Below, one piece after another: positions 1 through 7,667 of a stretch of DNA of 64,000 nucleotides. Under the pieces are notes generated by a model that worked only from the letters and a program-made list of their open reading frames with translations, searched no databases and was not told the origin of the DNA. Made by a program: the position numbers and the translations under genes. Each line of letters begins with the position of its first letter. Positions within the stretch are counted from its first letter, which is position 1. The stretch lies in the NCBI RefSeq assembly GCF_013371465.1, contig NZ_JABWDU010000001.1:1-64000 (forward strand), written 5' to 3'. Origin of the DNA: Ensifer oleiphilus (GTDB lineage Bacteria; Pseudomonadota; Alphaproteobacteria; Rhizobiales; Rhizobiaceae).

Positions 1-65
1 GGCTGGGTGTGGAAGTGCGGCAACGCATGAAGCTTACCAGTACTAATCGTTCGATTGGCTTGATC
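1..65 (+). rRNA. rrl: 23S ribosomal RNA, 3' end (partial)
   Basis: The window opens inside the extreme 3' end of 23S rRNA: the run around 36-65 (AGCTTACCAGTACTAATCG, then the TTGGCTTGATC tail) is the conserved terminal helix region of alphaproteobacterial 23S. The body lies outside the window. The 3' boundary is placed after GGCTTGATC by family resemblance and could be off by a few bases. Confidence 0.85.
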
Positions 66-257
66 GTTCCCATTGCTCATGCTCATCTCTAGATGAGCTA
101 ACGCGCCAAAAGGCGCGACGGCCTTTGGCCTTGCGGAGCTAACGCTCCGACACTGCCCAAAGCACCGTAAAGACGTGTTCAAAACAAAACGAAGCATAAC
201 GCTTCACCAGCTTCTCATTCGGTTTGCGTCCGCTAGACGCAAATCTTGCGCTTTGCC
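66..257 (+). other. 23S-5S transcribed spacer with stacked hairpins
   Basis: The spacer between 23S and 5S holds three short perfect hairpins: GCTCATCT/AGATGAGC at 81-98, CGCGCC-AAAA-GGCGCG at 102-117, and CGGAGC/GCTCCG at 134-149. The 10-mer GAGCTAACGC occurs twice, at 95-104 and 136-145. These are probably processing stems of the rRNA precursor. No gene is visible. Confidence 0.5.
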
Positions 258-375
258 GACCTGGTGGTTCTGGCGGGGTGGCTGCACCCGTTCCCATTCC
301 GAACACGGCCGTGAAACGCCCCAGCGCCGATGGTACTTCGTCTTAAGACGCGGGAGAGTAGGTCGCTGCCAGGTC
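258..375 (+). rRNA. rrf: 5S ribosomal RNA
   Basis: The ends GACCTGG (258-264) and CCAGGTC (369-375) pair to close helix I. The internal CCCATTCCGAACACGG stretch and the GAGAGTAGGTCG segment are diagnostic of bacterial 5S rRNA. Length is about 118-120 nt, as expected. It lies about 190 nt after the 23S end and before tRNA-fMet, the usual order in rhizobial rrn operons. Confidence 0.95.
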
Positions 376-443
376 TGCAAAACGCAAGATAAATTCCGAA
401 ACAAAACATCTTCTCGACACAAAACTCGGCCAAGCCGAAACGC

Positions 444-469
444 AAGGGCCGCCAACAAGCGGCCCTTTT
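444..469 (+). terminator. Terminator-like hairpin between 5S and tRNA-fMet
   Basis: AAGGGCCGC (444-452), loop CAACAA, then GCGGCCCTT (459-467) running into TTTT. This is a 9-bp GC-rich stem with a short U tract, so it looks like an intrinsic terminator. It lies between 5S and the downstream initiator tRNA, so it may be leaky, suppressed by rRNA antitermination, or a processing signal. Confidence 0.6.
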
Positions 470-557
470 GTTTAGGTAAAATCGAGACAGACAACGGGAT
501 TTTGCTAAAGCAAAACCCGGAAGAGCGGATAAATCCCAAGGGGATTTACCGCGATGG

Positions 558-634
<77 letters not shown>

Positions 635-646
635 AATCATAAAAAT

Positions 647-680
647 AGCCCGCCAGACCGAGAGGTCGGCGGGCTTTTTT
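647..680 (+). terminator. rrn operon intrinsic terminator
   Basis: AGCCCGCC (647-654) pairs with GGCGGGCT (668-675), with an inner GACC/GGTC pairing, and is followed by a T run to 680. This canonical strong intrinsic terminator ends the 23S-5S-tRNA transcript. Confidence 0.9.
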
Positions 681-976
681 GCGTTCGGGCTTAATCAGAC
701 AACGCTAACCCGAATGTGTGCCCGAAACAAAGGCCAGGAAAACACGAACCTTCAAAGCTAGGTGAACGTGCGAACCGTAAACCCCATAAACATGCGTCAA
801 CGGTAACGACCAACCCGTCAGGACAGCAACAAGCGCGCCAGACGATAAATCCTCCCCAACGTAACCCCGCGGGATCACGCTCAAGCCTAAGCCACAAAGC
901 AAAGCGTCCCGCACCGCAAGGCTTGATCCGACACGGTAACGACCATCGAAAACTTCGCCCTTCGTTCAATTCGTGC
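681..976. other. Intergenic stretch, no gene seen
   Basis: About 300 bases between the rRNA terminator and the ZntA promoter. Open frames exist on both strands, but none has a ribosome binding site, a recognisable domain or codon use like the neighbours. No tRNA or clear structured RNA was seen. Confidence 0.5.
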
Positions 977-1007
977 TTGCAGCTCTAGTCACTAGAGGTC
1001 GTAGCCT
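977..1007 (+). promoter_or_regulatory. MerR-type (ZntR/CadR-like) promoter of zntA
   Basis: A -35-like TTGCAG (977-982) and a weak -10-like TAGCCT (1002-1007) are separated by 19 bp. The spacer carries the perfect dyad CTCTAG-TCA-CTAGAG (983-997). An over-long 19-20 bp spacer filled by a dyad is the hallmark of promoters untwisted by MerR-family metal sensors. The site is about 28 bp upstream of the zntA start. No merR-family gene is present in the window, so the regulator would be encoded elsewhere. Confidence 0.55.
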
Positions 1008-1034
1008 TGCGTCACGATATGCAAGGAGCAGGTC

Positions 1035-3380
1035 ATGGCAGGCAATATTCGCGAAAACCGCTACAGGGTCGAGGGCATGGATTGTGCATCCTGCGCATCG
1101 AAGATCGACACCGCCGTCCGGCGCATGCCGGGTGTCGAGGATGTCACGGTCTCCGTTGCCGCGGGCACGATGACGGTCAAGCATGTCGACGATGAGGAGC
1201 TCGCCGGGAACATCGTCGGCAAGGTCGGAAAGCTTGGCTACCGGCTGCATCCGATCGCCGCCCACCAGAAGCCGCCGGTTGCGCCCATTCATACTTGCTT
1301 GGGCGATCACGACCATGATCATTCCCACGATCACGATCACGATCACGATCACGATCACGATCACGATCACGATCACGATCATGGGCATGGGCATGATCAC
1401 GCCAAACATACGCATGCGGACCACGGTCATGATCGTACCGGCAACAGCAATGCTGTTCGCCCGGCTCCGTCGGCACCGGTGAATAGCCATGCCCACGAAC
1501 ATGGCCCGACGAATGGTCCATGGTGGCGGTCTGGCAAGGGTCGCCTGACGATCGCTTGCGCTCTGGCGCTCGCCGCCGCCTACGGTCTCGGCCACCTCGT
1601 CCCCGCCACGGAGCCCTGGATCTTCACGCTCGCCATGCTGGTCGGCCTCGTGCCGATCGCCCGGCGGTCCTTTGCCGCGGCGACCTCCGGAACGCCGTTT
1701 TCGATCGAGATGCTGATGACGATTGCAGCTGTGGGTGCCGTCTTCATCGGCGCGACCGAAGAAGCTGCGATGGTCGTGCTGCTCTTCCTCATCGGCGAGC
1801 TGCTCGAAGGCGTCGCCGCGGGAAAGGCGCGGGCGAGTATCCAGTCGCTGACCGCGCTTGTGCCGAAATCGGCCTATCTCGAGCACGACGGCCGCGTCGA
1901 TGAAGTGCCGGCCGAAAGCCTGGCGGCCGGCTCCGTCATCCTGGTGCGTCCCGGCGACCGCGTCCCGGCGGACGGCATCATTCTTTCGGGGGAAAGCGCC
2001 GTCGACGAGGCACCGGTTACCGGCGAAAGCACGCCGGTGCACAAGGCGGTGGATGACGCGCTTGTCGCCGGAACGGTAAATGGCGACGGCGCCTTGCGGG
2101 TGCGCGTGACGGCTGCCGCCTCCGACAACACGATTGCCCGCATCGTCCGGCTGGTCGAAGAGGCACAGGAAAGCAAGGCGCCGACCGAGCGCTTCATCGA
2201 TCGCTTTTCGCGCTACTACACACCCGGCGTCGTCGCCGTCGCAGCGCTCGTCGCGATCCTGCCGCCGCTGCTGGGTGGTGGCGACTGGAATGCGTGGATC
2301 TACAAGGGCCTGGCGATCCTGTTGATCGGTTGCCCCTGCGCGCTGGTGATTTCGACACCGGCAGCCATTGCCGCCAGCCTTTCGGCCGGCGCAAGGCGGG
2401 GCTTGCTTTTGAAGGGCGGCGCCGTTCTGGAAAATGTCGGCAAGATTACCGCCGCCGCCTTCGACAAGACCGGCACGCTGACGGAAGGCAAGCCCCGGGT
2501 TACCGATATCGTCGGTTTCGGACGCGGCGAGAATGAGGTGCTGGGCTTGGCCGCAGCGCTCGAGCAGGGATCGAGCCATCCGCTGGCGCGGGCGATCCTG
2601 CAGCGCGCCGGCGAGTTGAAGGTGCACGTCGCGGGCATTGCAACCGTTAAGGCCATCGGCGGCAAGGGCCTGGAAGGTATTGTCGGCACTGCCGCCGTGT
2701 TCCTCGGATCTCCCCAGGCTGCCAACGACCACGTGCCGATGTCGCCCGAACAGACCGCCCGCATCGCGGCGCTGAACGACGAGGGCAAGACGGTTTCGGT
2801 GCTGGTTGCCGACAAGGAGATCGTCGGTGCGATCGCCATGCGCGACGAGCCGCGCCCGGATGCCGCCGCAGGCATCAAGGCGCTGACCGACGCCGGTATC
2901 CGTGTGGTCATGCTGACCGGCGACAACCGCCGCACGGCCGAGGCGATCGGCCGGCAATTCGGCATGGAGGTACGTGCCGAGTTGCTGCCGGAGGACAAGC
3001 AGCGCATCGTCGGCGAATTGAAGACATCCGGCTTCAATGTCGCCAAGATCGGAGATGGCATCAACGATGCGCCGGCGCTAGCTGCGGCCGATGTCGGCAT
3101 CGCCATGGGTGGCGGGACGGACGTTGCATTGGAGACGGCCGACGCGGCCGTGCTGCACGGCAGGGTTGGAGACGTCGCGGCAATGGTCGACCTTTCCCGT
3201 TCTACAATGCGAAACATTTTCCAGAATATCGCTATTGCGCTCGGGTTGAAGGCCGTTTTCCTCGTCACCACCATCATTGGCATCACCGGCCTGTGGCCGG
3301 CCATCCTGGCCGATACCGGCGCCACGGTGCTTGTGACTATGAACGCACTGCGCCTGTTGCGGCCTGTCAAAACGGCTTGA
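1035..3380 (+). CDS. zntA: Zn/Cd/Pb-translocating P1B-type ATPase (ZntA-like)
   Basis: Inner-membrane pump that exports divalent soft metals using ATP. The 781-aa product has an N-terminal metal-binding domain with GMDCASC (residues 14-20) and a His/Asp-rich loop at about 92-134. Downstream are membrane helices, the CPC metal-site motif (C433-P-C435), the phosphorylated Asp in DKTGTLTEG (D477) and a hinge GDGINDAP. The C-terminus, LADTGATVLVTMNALRLL, closely resembles E. coli ZntA, supporting Zn/Cd/Pb over Cu specificity. The ATG has an AAGGAG 6 nt upstream. The gene stands alone between a MerR-type promoter and a strong terminator. Metal preference is inferred from family resemblance. Confidence 0.92.
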   Translation: MAGNIRENRYRVEGMDCASCASKIDTAVRRMPGVEDVTVSVAAGTMTVKHVDDEELAGNIVGKVGKLGYRLHPIAAHQKPPVAPIHTCLGDHDHDHSHDHDHDHDHDHDHDHDHDHGHGHDHAKHTHADHGHDRTGNSNAVRPAPSAPVNSHAHEHGPTNGPWWRSGKGRLTIACALALAAAYGLGHLVPATEPWIFTLAMLVGLVPIARRSFAAATSGTPFSIEMLMTIAAVGAVFIGATEEAAMVVLLFLIGELLEGVAAGKARASIQSLTALVPKSAYLEHDGRVDEVPAESLAAGSVILVRPGDRVPADGIILSGESAVDEAPVTGESTPVHKAVDDALVAGTVNGDGALRVRVTAAASDNTIARIVRLVEEAQESKAPTERFIDRFSRYYTPGVVAVAALVAILPPLLGGGDWNAWIYKGLAILLIGCPCALVISTPAAIAASLSAGARRGLLLKGGAVLENVGKITAAAFDKTGTLTEGKPRVTDIVGFGRGENEVLGLAAALEQGSSHPLARAILQRAGELKVHVAGIATVKAIGGKGLEGIVGTAAVFLGSPQAANDHVPMSPEQTARIAALNDEGKTVSVLVADKEIVGAIAMRDEPRPDAAAGIKALTDAGIRVVMLTGDNRRTAEAIGRQFGMEVRAELLPEDKQRIVGELKTSGFNVAKIGDGINDAPALAAADVGIAMGGGTDVALETADAAVLHGRVGDVAAMVDLSRSTMRNIFQNIAIALGLKAVFLVTTIIGITGLWPAILADTGATVLVTMNALRLLRPVKTA
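1326..1379 (+). repeat. Hexanucleotide tandem repeat (CACGAT)9 inside zntA
   Basis: Nine perfect copies of CACGAT lie in frame and encode alternating His-Asp, extending imperfectly on both sides (HDHDHSHD before, HGHGHDH after). The unit is a multiple of three, so slippage would change loop length without a frameshift. It sits between the N-terminal metal-binding domain and the first membrane helix. Confidence 0.9.
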
Positions 3381-3398
3381 AGCGACAGCATAAAATTG

Positions 3399-3429
3399 AA
3401 CCGGCGGCATCGAATGCCGCCGGTTTTTT
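3399..3429 (+). terminator. Intrinsic terminator after zntA
   Basis: AACCGGCGGCAT (3399-3410), loop CGA, ATGCCGCCGGTT (3414-3425), then T residues to 3429. The 12-bp perfect GC-rich stem starts 18 nt after the zntA stop codon. Confidence 0.9.
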
Positions 3430-3521
3430 GGTGCGGCGACCATTGATCTGCCTGTGTATATTCACGCTGGACTCTCATCAGCGATCCGGTGAGAGTATAA
3501 GGAGATCTCGATTGAGGGCTT

Positions 3522-3579
3522 CCGTGCCGGGAAATCGATGATAAACTTATACCAAATGGTAAAAAAATCGCCGGCACGG
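3522..3579. promoter_or_regulatory. Inverted repeat enclosing an operator-like palindrome, upstream of nucleoside ABC operon
   Basis: CCGTGCCGG (3522-3530) and CCGGCACGG (3571-3579) form a perfect 9-bp inverted repeat 40 nt apart. The AT-rich interval holds TACCA-AA-TGGTA (3550-3561), extended by TT...AA on each side (3547-3564). The palindrome looks like a repressor operator, possibly GntR- or LacI-like. It lies 70-110 nt before the first gene of the importer operon. The regulator is not identifiable from the window. Confidence 0.4.
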
Positions 3580-3629
3580 TTTCTGGGAAGAAGACCGAAG
3601 CGGGCCAGTTTGGGGATCGCAAGGCCAAT

Positions 3630-5165
3630 ATGGACAGTATTGCCATCGAACTGCGTGGGATCGACAAGAGTTTCGGTCCGGTTCACGCCAACAAGAACAT
3701 CAATCTGAAAGTCCGCAAGGGTACGATCCACGGCGTCATCGGCGAAAACGGTGCGGGTAAATCGACCCTGATGTCGATCCTCTACGGCTTCTACCAGGCC
3801 GATAGCGGCGAAATCCACGTGGATGGCAAACAGGTTACGATCCGCGACCCGAATGCCGCGATCGCCGCCGGCATCGGCATGGTGCACCAGCATTTCATGC
3901 TGGTCGAGAACTTCACGGTGCTCGAAAACATCATGCTCGGCGCGGAAGAAAGCCAGATCCTCAACAAGGGCATTGCCAAGGCGCGCGACGAGCTGAAACG
4001 ACTGGAGCGCGAATACGCCCTCGAGGTCAATCCGGACGCGGTGATCGAGGAATTGCCGGTCGGTCTGCAGCAACGCGTCGAGATCCTCAAGGCGCTCTAC
4101 CGCCGCGCCGACATCCTGATCCTCGATGAGCCGACCGGCGTGTTGACGCCGGCCGAGGCCGACCATCTTTTCCGCGTTCTCGAACAGCTGAAGAGCCAGG
4201 GCAAGACCATCATTCTCATCACGCATAAGCTGCGCGAAATCATGGCGATCACCGACGAAGTCTCGGTGATGCGGCGCGGCGAGATGGTTGCGACGCGCAC
4301 GACCGCGGAAACCTCGGTCGAGGAACTCGCCGAACTGATGGTCGGCCGCCGCGTGCTGCTGCGCGTCGAAAAGGGTGAGGCCAAGCCTGGCGACGTCAAG
4401 CTTTCCGTCAACGGCCTGACCGTCAAGGACGGCCGCGGCGTGACCATGGTCGACAATGTCTCGTTCAACTTGCGCGCCGGCGAGATCGTCGGCATCGCTG
4501 GCGTCGCCGGCAATGGCCAGTCGGAATTGCTGGAGGCGATCTCCGGTATCCGCCGCGCCGTTTCCGGCGAGGTGCTGCTCAACGGCAAGCCGATCAACGT
4601 CACCGGCCACGTCGACCCCAAGGACCTGCGTGATCGCGGTCTCGCCCACGTGCCGGAAGACCGGCATCATGTCGGCCTGGTACTGAAGTTCGAGGAATGC
4701 GAAAACGCCATCCTCGGCTATCACCACGACAAGCGTTACCTCAACGGCGTGTTCCTGAACGTCGATGCCATCCGCAAGGATGCCGAGCAGCGGATCGCCG
4801 AATACGACATCCGTCCGCCGAACGCCCGGTTGAAGACCGCCAATTTCTCCGGCGGCAATCAGCAGAAGATCGTTCTTGCCCGCGAGATGGAGCGGAGCCC
4901 GGACGTGCTGATCATTGGCCAACCGACCCGCGGCGTCGATGTCGGCGCCATCGAATTCATCCACAAACGGATCATCGAGATGCGCGATCAGGGCAAGGCT
5001 GTCCTGCTTGTTTCCGTCGAACTCGATGAAATCCGCGCCCTGTCGGACCGTATCCTGGTCATGTTTGCCGGCCGTGTGGTCGGCGAACGCGATCCCGACG
5101 CGACCGAGGGCGAGCTGGGCCTGTTGATGGCCGGCGTCGAAGGCCGCAAGGAGGCCGCAGAATGA
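3630..5165 (+). CDS. Nucleoside-type ABC importer, duplicated ATP-binding subunit
   Basis: Cytoplasmic ATPase of a BMP-family (basic membrane lipoprotein, nucleoside) ABC importer, 511 aa with two tandem nucleotide-binding domains. The first has an intact Walker A GENGAGKST (38-46) and LILDEPT. The second has a degenerate P-loop (GVAGNGQSE, no GKS), a good signature FSGGNQQK and IIGQPTRGVD where Gln replaces the catalytic Glu. One active and one degenerate half is normal for this RbsA-like family. The stop overlaps the next start by 4 bp (ATGA), indicating coupling to the permease genes. Nucleosides as substrate are inferred from the adjacent cdd-punA-deoA. The solute-binding protein gene is not in the window. 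Confidence 0.88.
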   Translation: MDSIAIELRGIDKSFGPVHANKNINLKVRKGTIHGVIGENGAGKSTLMSILYGFYQADSGEIHVDGKQVTIRDPNAAIAAGIGMVHQHFMLVENFTVLENIMLGAEESQILNKGIAKARDELKRLEREYALEVNPDAVIEELPVGLQQRVEILKALYRRADILILDEPTGVLTPAEADHLFRVLEQLKSQGKTIILITHKLREIMAITDEVSVMRRGEMVATRTTAETSVEELAELMVGRRVLLRVEKGEAKPGDVKLSVNGLTVKDGRGVTMVDNVSFNLRAGEIVGIAGVAGNGQSELLEAISGIRRAVSGEVLLNGKPINVTGHVDPKDLRDRGLAHVPEDRHHVGLVLKFEECENAILGYHHDKRYLNGVFLNVDAIRKDAEQRIAEYDIRPPNARLKTANFSGGNQQKIVLAREMERSPDVLIIGQPTRGVDVGAIEFIHKRIIEMRDQGKAVLLVSVELDEIRALSDRILVMFAGRVVGERDPDATEGELGLLMAGVEGRKEAAE

Positions 5166-6295
5166 GCAATCCCTATGCAAAGCTTCCGGGTTGGGTCGAA
5201 TACGGCCTCATCCCGCTGGTCAATCTCGCCGTCGCCTTTCTCGTCGCCGGCCTCGTGGTTCTGCTCGTCGGCGAAAACCCGCTCGAGGCGGCCTATCACC
5301 TGATCAATGGTGCCTTCGGCCGCGGCGAATATATCGGCTTCACGCTCTACTACGCCACCACCTTCATCTTCACCGGCCTTGCGGTAGCAGTCGCCTTCCA
5401 CGCCGGCCTTTTCAACATCGGCGGCGAAGGCCAGGCGTATGTCGGCGGCATCGGCGTCGCGCTCGCCTGCCTCTGGCTCGACCAGACGATGCCATGGTTC
5501 GTGGTCTTTCCGCTGGCGATCATCGGTTCGGCCTTCTTCGGCGCCGCCTGGGCGTTCTTGCCGGGCTGGCTTCAGGCCAAGCGTGGCAGCCACATCGTCA
5601 TCACCACCATCATGTTCAATTTCATCGCCTCGAGCCTGATGGTCTACCTGCTGACCCGGGTGTTGAAGCCGCTCGGCTCGATGTCGCCGCAGACGCGCAC
5701 CTTTGCCGAGGGTGGCCAGCTTCCCAAGCTCGATTGGCTCTTATCGATCTTCGGGCTCGATATTGGGACCGCACCGTTCAACGTCTCGTTCCTACTGGCG
5801 CTTGTCGCCGCCTTCGGTGTGTGGCTGTTGATCTGGCGCACCAAGCTCGGCTACGAGATGCGCACCATGGGCCACAGCCCGTCGGCCGCGCGCTATGCCG
5901 GCATGAGCGAGAGCCGCATCACCGTCATCACCATGATGATCTCGGGCGCGCTGGCCGGAATGATGGCACTCAACCCGATCATGGGGGAGCAGGGCCGCAT
6001 GCAGCTCGATTTCGTCCAGGGGGCAGGCTTCGTCGGCATCGCTGTTGCCCTCATGGGCCGCTCGCATCCGGCAGGCATCATCCCCGCGGCGGTGCTCTTC
6101 GGCGTTCTCTACCAGGGCGGCGCGGAGATCTCGTTCGAAATGCCGTCGATCTCGCGCGACATGATCGTCATCATCCAGGGTCTCGTCATTCTGTTTGCCG
6201 GCGCCCTTGAAAACATGTTCCGGCCGGCGATTGCCCGGTTGTTTGCCACATCCAGCCGGCGCGCCGCGGTCGTTGCCCAGACCAAGGGAGCTTGA
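5162..6295 (+). CDS. Nucleoside-type ABC importer permease 1
   Basis: A 377-aa inner-membrane permease of the BPD_transp_2 (branched-chain/ribose/nucleoside) class. It has about 8-10 hydrophobic segments and the family stretch FNIGGEGQAYVGGIG near residue 85. The cytoplasmic loop GHSPSAARYAGMSESR contacts the ATPase. It starts on the ATGA overlap with the ATPase gene and ends 3 bp before the second permease, so all three are one transcriptional unit. The protein resembles the NupB/YufP-type subunit of bacterial nucleoside importers; the assignment rests on gene order and general motif pattern. Confidence 0.88.
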   Translation: MSNPYAKLPGWVEYGLIPLVNLAVAFLVAGLVVLLVGENPLEAAYHLINGAFGRGEYIGFTLYYATTFIFTGLAVAVAFHAGLFNIGGEGQAYVGGIGVALACLWLDQTMPWFVVFPLAIIGSAFFGAAWAFLPGWLQAKRGSHIVITTIMFNFIASSLMVYLLTRVLKPLGSMSPQTRTFAEGGQLPKLDWLLSIFGLDIGTAPFNVSFLLALVAAFGVWLLIWRTKLGYEMRTMGHSPSAARYAGMSESRITVITMMISGALAGMMALNPIMGEQGRMQLDFVQGAGFVGIAVALMGRSHPAGIIPAAVLFGVLYQGGAEISFEMPSISRDMIVIIQGLVILFAGALENMFRPAIARLFATSSRRAAVVAQTKGA

Positions 6296-6298
6296 GCC

Positions 6299-7270
6299 AT
6301 GGATTTCTTCCACGTCATCGTCGTGCTCCTCGAGTCCACCATCCGCGTCTCCGTTCCGCTGATTTTCGCGGCGCTTGCCGGGCTCTTCACCGAGCGTGCC
6401 GGTATCTTCGATATCGGCCTTGAAGGCAAAATGCTCGGCGCCGCCTTTGCCGCCGGCGCGGTCGCGGCCATCACCCAGTCCGTCTGGCTTGGGCTGCTCG
6501 CCGCCATCCTGATCTCGGTTGCCCTGTCTCTGGTCCACGGCTATGCCTCGATCACCCAGCGCGGTAACCAGATCGTCTCCGGTGTCGCCATCAACTTCAT
6601 CGTCGCCGGTTCCACGGTCATCTTGGGCGAAGCCTGGTTCCGTCAGGGCGGGCGTACGCCGGCACTGGCCGAAGGCGCCCGGTTCCAGACGATCAACTTT
6701 CCCTTCGCGGACACCATTCGCGAGGTTCCCTTCATCGGACCCATCTACGCCGATCTGCTGTCGGGGCATTTCATCCTGACCTATCTGGCCTTCGCCATGG
6801 TGCCGCTCAGCTGGTGGATCCTCTATCGCACCCGCTTCGGCCTTCGGTTGCGCGCCGTCGGCGAAAACCCGGGTGCCGTCGACACAGCCGGCATTTCGGT
6901 GATCTGGATGCGCTATCGCGCCGTCATCTGCTGCGGCATCCTGTGTGGCTTTGCCGGCGCCTACCTGTCGCTGGCGATGACCGCCGGCTTCGTCAAGGGC
7001 ATGACAGCCGGCAAGGGCTACATTGCTCTTGCCGCGCTGATCTTTGCCAAGTGGCGGCCGTTCAACATCATGCTTGCCTGCCTGCTCTTCGGCTTCCTCG
7101 ACGCGTTCGCGATCCGTCTGCAGGGCAACCCGCTGCCGCTGATCGGCCAGGTGCCGGTGCAGCTGATGCAGGCGCTACCCTATATTCTCACCGTCATCTT
7201 GCTTGCCGGCTTCATCGGCAAGGCCATTCCGCCGAAAGCCGGCGGTGTCCCATACGTGAAGGAGCGGTAA
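6299..7270 (+). CDS. Nucleoside-type ABC importer permease 2
   Basis: A 323-aa inner-membrane permease, partner of the preceding subunit. It carries the family motifs TERAGIFDIGLEGKMLGAAF near the N-terminus and LRAVGENPGAVDTAGISV, the ATPase-contact loop, in the middle. It resembles the NupC/YufQ-type subunit. The ATG follows GGGAGCTTGAGCC and lies 3 bp after the upstream stop. Cytidine deaminase begins 4 bp after its stop, linking uptake directly with catabolism. Confidence 0.88.
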   Translation: MDFFHVIVVLLESTIRVSVPLIFAALAGLFTERAGIFDIGLEGKMLGAAFAAGAVAAITQSVWLGLLAAILISVALSLVHGYASITQRGNQIVSGVAINFIVAGSTVILGEAWFRQGGRTPALAEGARFQTINFPFADTIREVPFIGPIYADLLSGHFILTYLAFAMVPLSWWILYRTRFGLRLRAVGENPGAVDTAGISVIWMRYRAVICCGILCGFAGAYLSLAMTAGFVKGMTAGKGYIALAALIFAKWRPFNIMLACLLFGFLDAFAIRLQGNPLPLIGQVPVQLMQALPYILTVILLAGFIGKAIPPKAGGVPYVKER

Positions 7271-7274
7271 GACC

Positions 7275-7667
7275 ATGGAAAACGAGCTCTTCGAGGCCGC
7301 CCGCGAGGCGATGGCCAAGGCGCACGCCCCCTATTCCAAGTTTCCAGTGGGTGCCGCGATCCGTGCTGAAGACGGCCAGATCTACACCGGCGCCAACATC
7401 GAAAACCTGTCGTTTCCGGAGGGGTGGTGCGCCGAAACCACGGCCATCAGCCACATGGTCATGGCCGGCCAGCGCAAGATCATGGAAGTTGCCGTGATTG
7501 CCGAGAAGCTGGCGCTCTGCCCGCCTTGCGGCGGCTGCCGGCAGCGGCTTGCGGAATTCTCCGGCGCCAGTACCCGGATCTATCTCTGCGACGAGACGGG
7601 CGTGAAGAAGACGCTCGCTCTGTCGGATCTGCTGCCGCACAGCTTCGAGACCGAGATCCTCGGATGA
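7275..7667 (+). CDS. cdd: Cytidine deaminase
   Basis: Hydrolytic deamination of (deoxy)cytidine to (deoxy)uridine in the cytosol. The 130-aa product matches the short homotetrameric Cdd class. The zinc ligands and catalytic glutamate are all present: C52-A-E54 in WCAETT, and C85 and C88 in PCGGCRQ. The GANIEN stretch binds the ribose. The start is 4 bp after the permease stop with AAGGAGCGG upstream. Its stop overlaps the punA start in ATGA. Its product feeds uridine/deoxyuridine to the phosphorylase two genes downstream. Confidence 0.95.
   Translation: MENELFEAAREAMAKAHAPYSKFPVGAAIRAEDGQIYTGANIENLSFPEGWCAETTAISHMVMAGQRKIMEVAVIAEKLALCPPCGGCRQRLAEFSGASTRIYLCDETGVKKTLALSDLLPHSFETEILG

Noticed and set aside
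691-988. Overlapping small open frames on both strands between the rRNA operon and zntA
   Set aside because: No ribosome binding site, no signal or domain, and the plus frame runs into the MerR-type promoter.
1326-1379. Regular repeat considered as a CRISPR array
   Set aside because: Six-base units without spacers, in frame inside a coding sequence.
966-2957. Very long open frame on the minus strand opposite zntA, rich in Arg, Asp and Ile-Val repeats
   Set aside because: It is the antisense shadow of zntA in GC-rich DNA; the Ile-Val run is the reverse reading of the CACGAT repeat, and there is no ribosome binding site or domain.
3462-5180. Long open frame on the minus strand opposite the nucleoside ABC ATPase gene
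   Set aside because: Shadow of a gene with intact Walker motifs; composition (Asp/His/Arg-rich) is typical of antisense frames in high-GC genomes.
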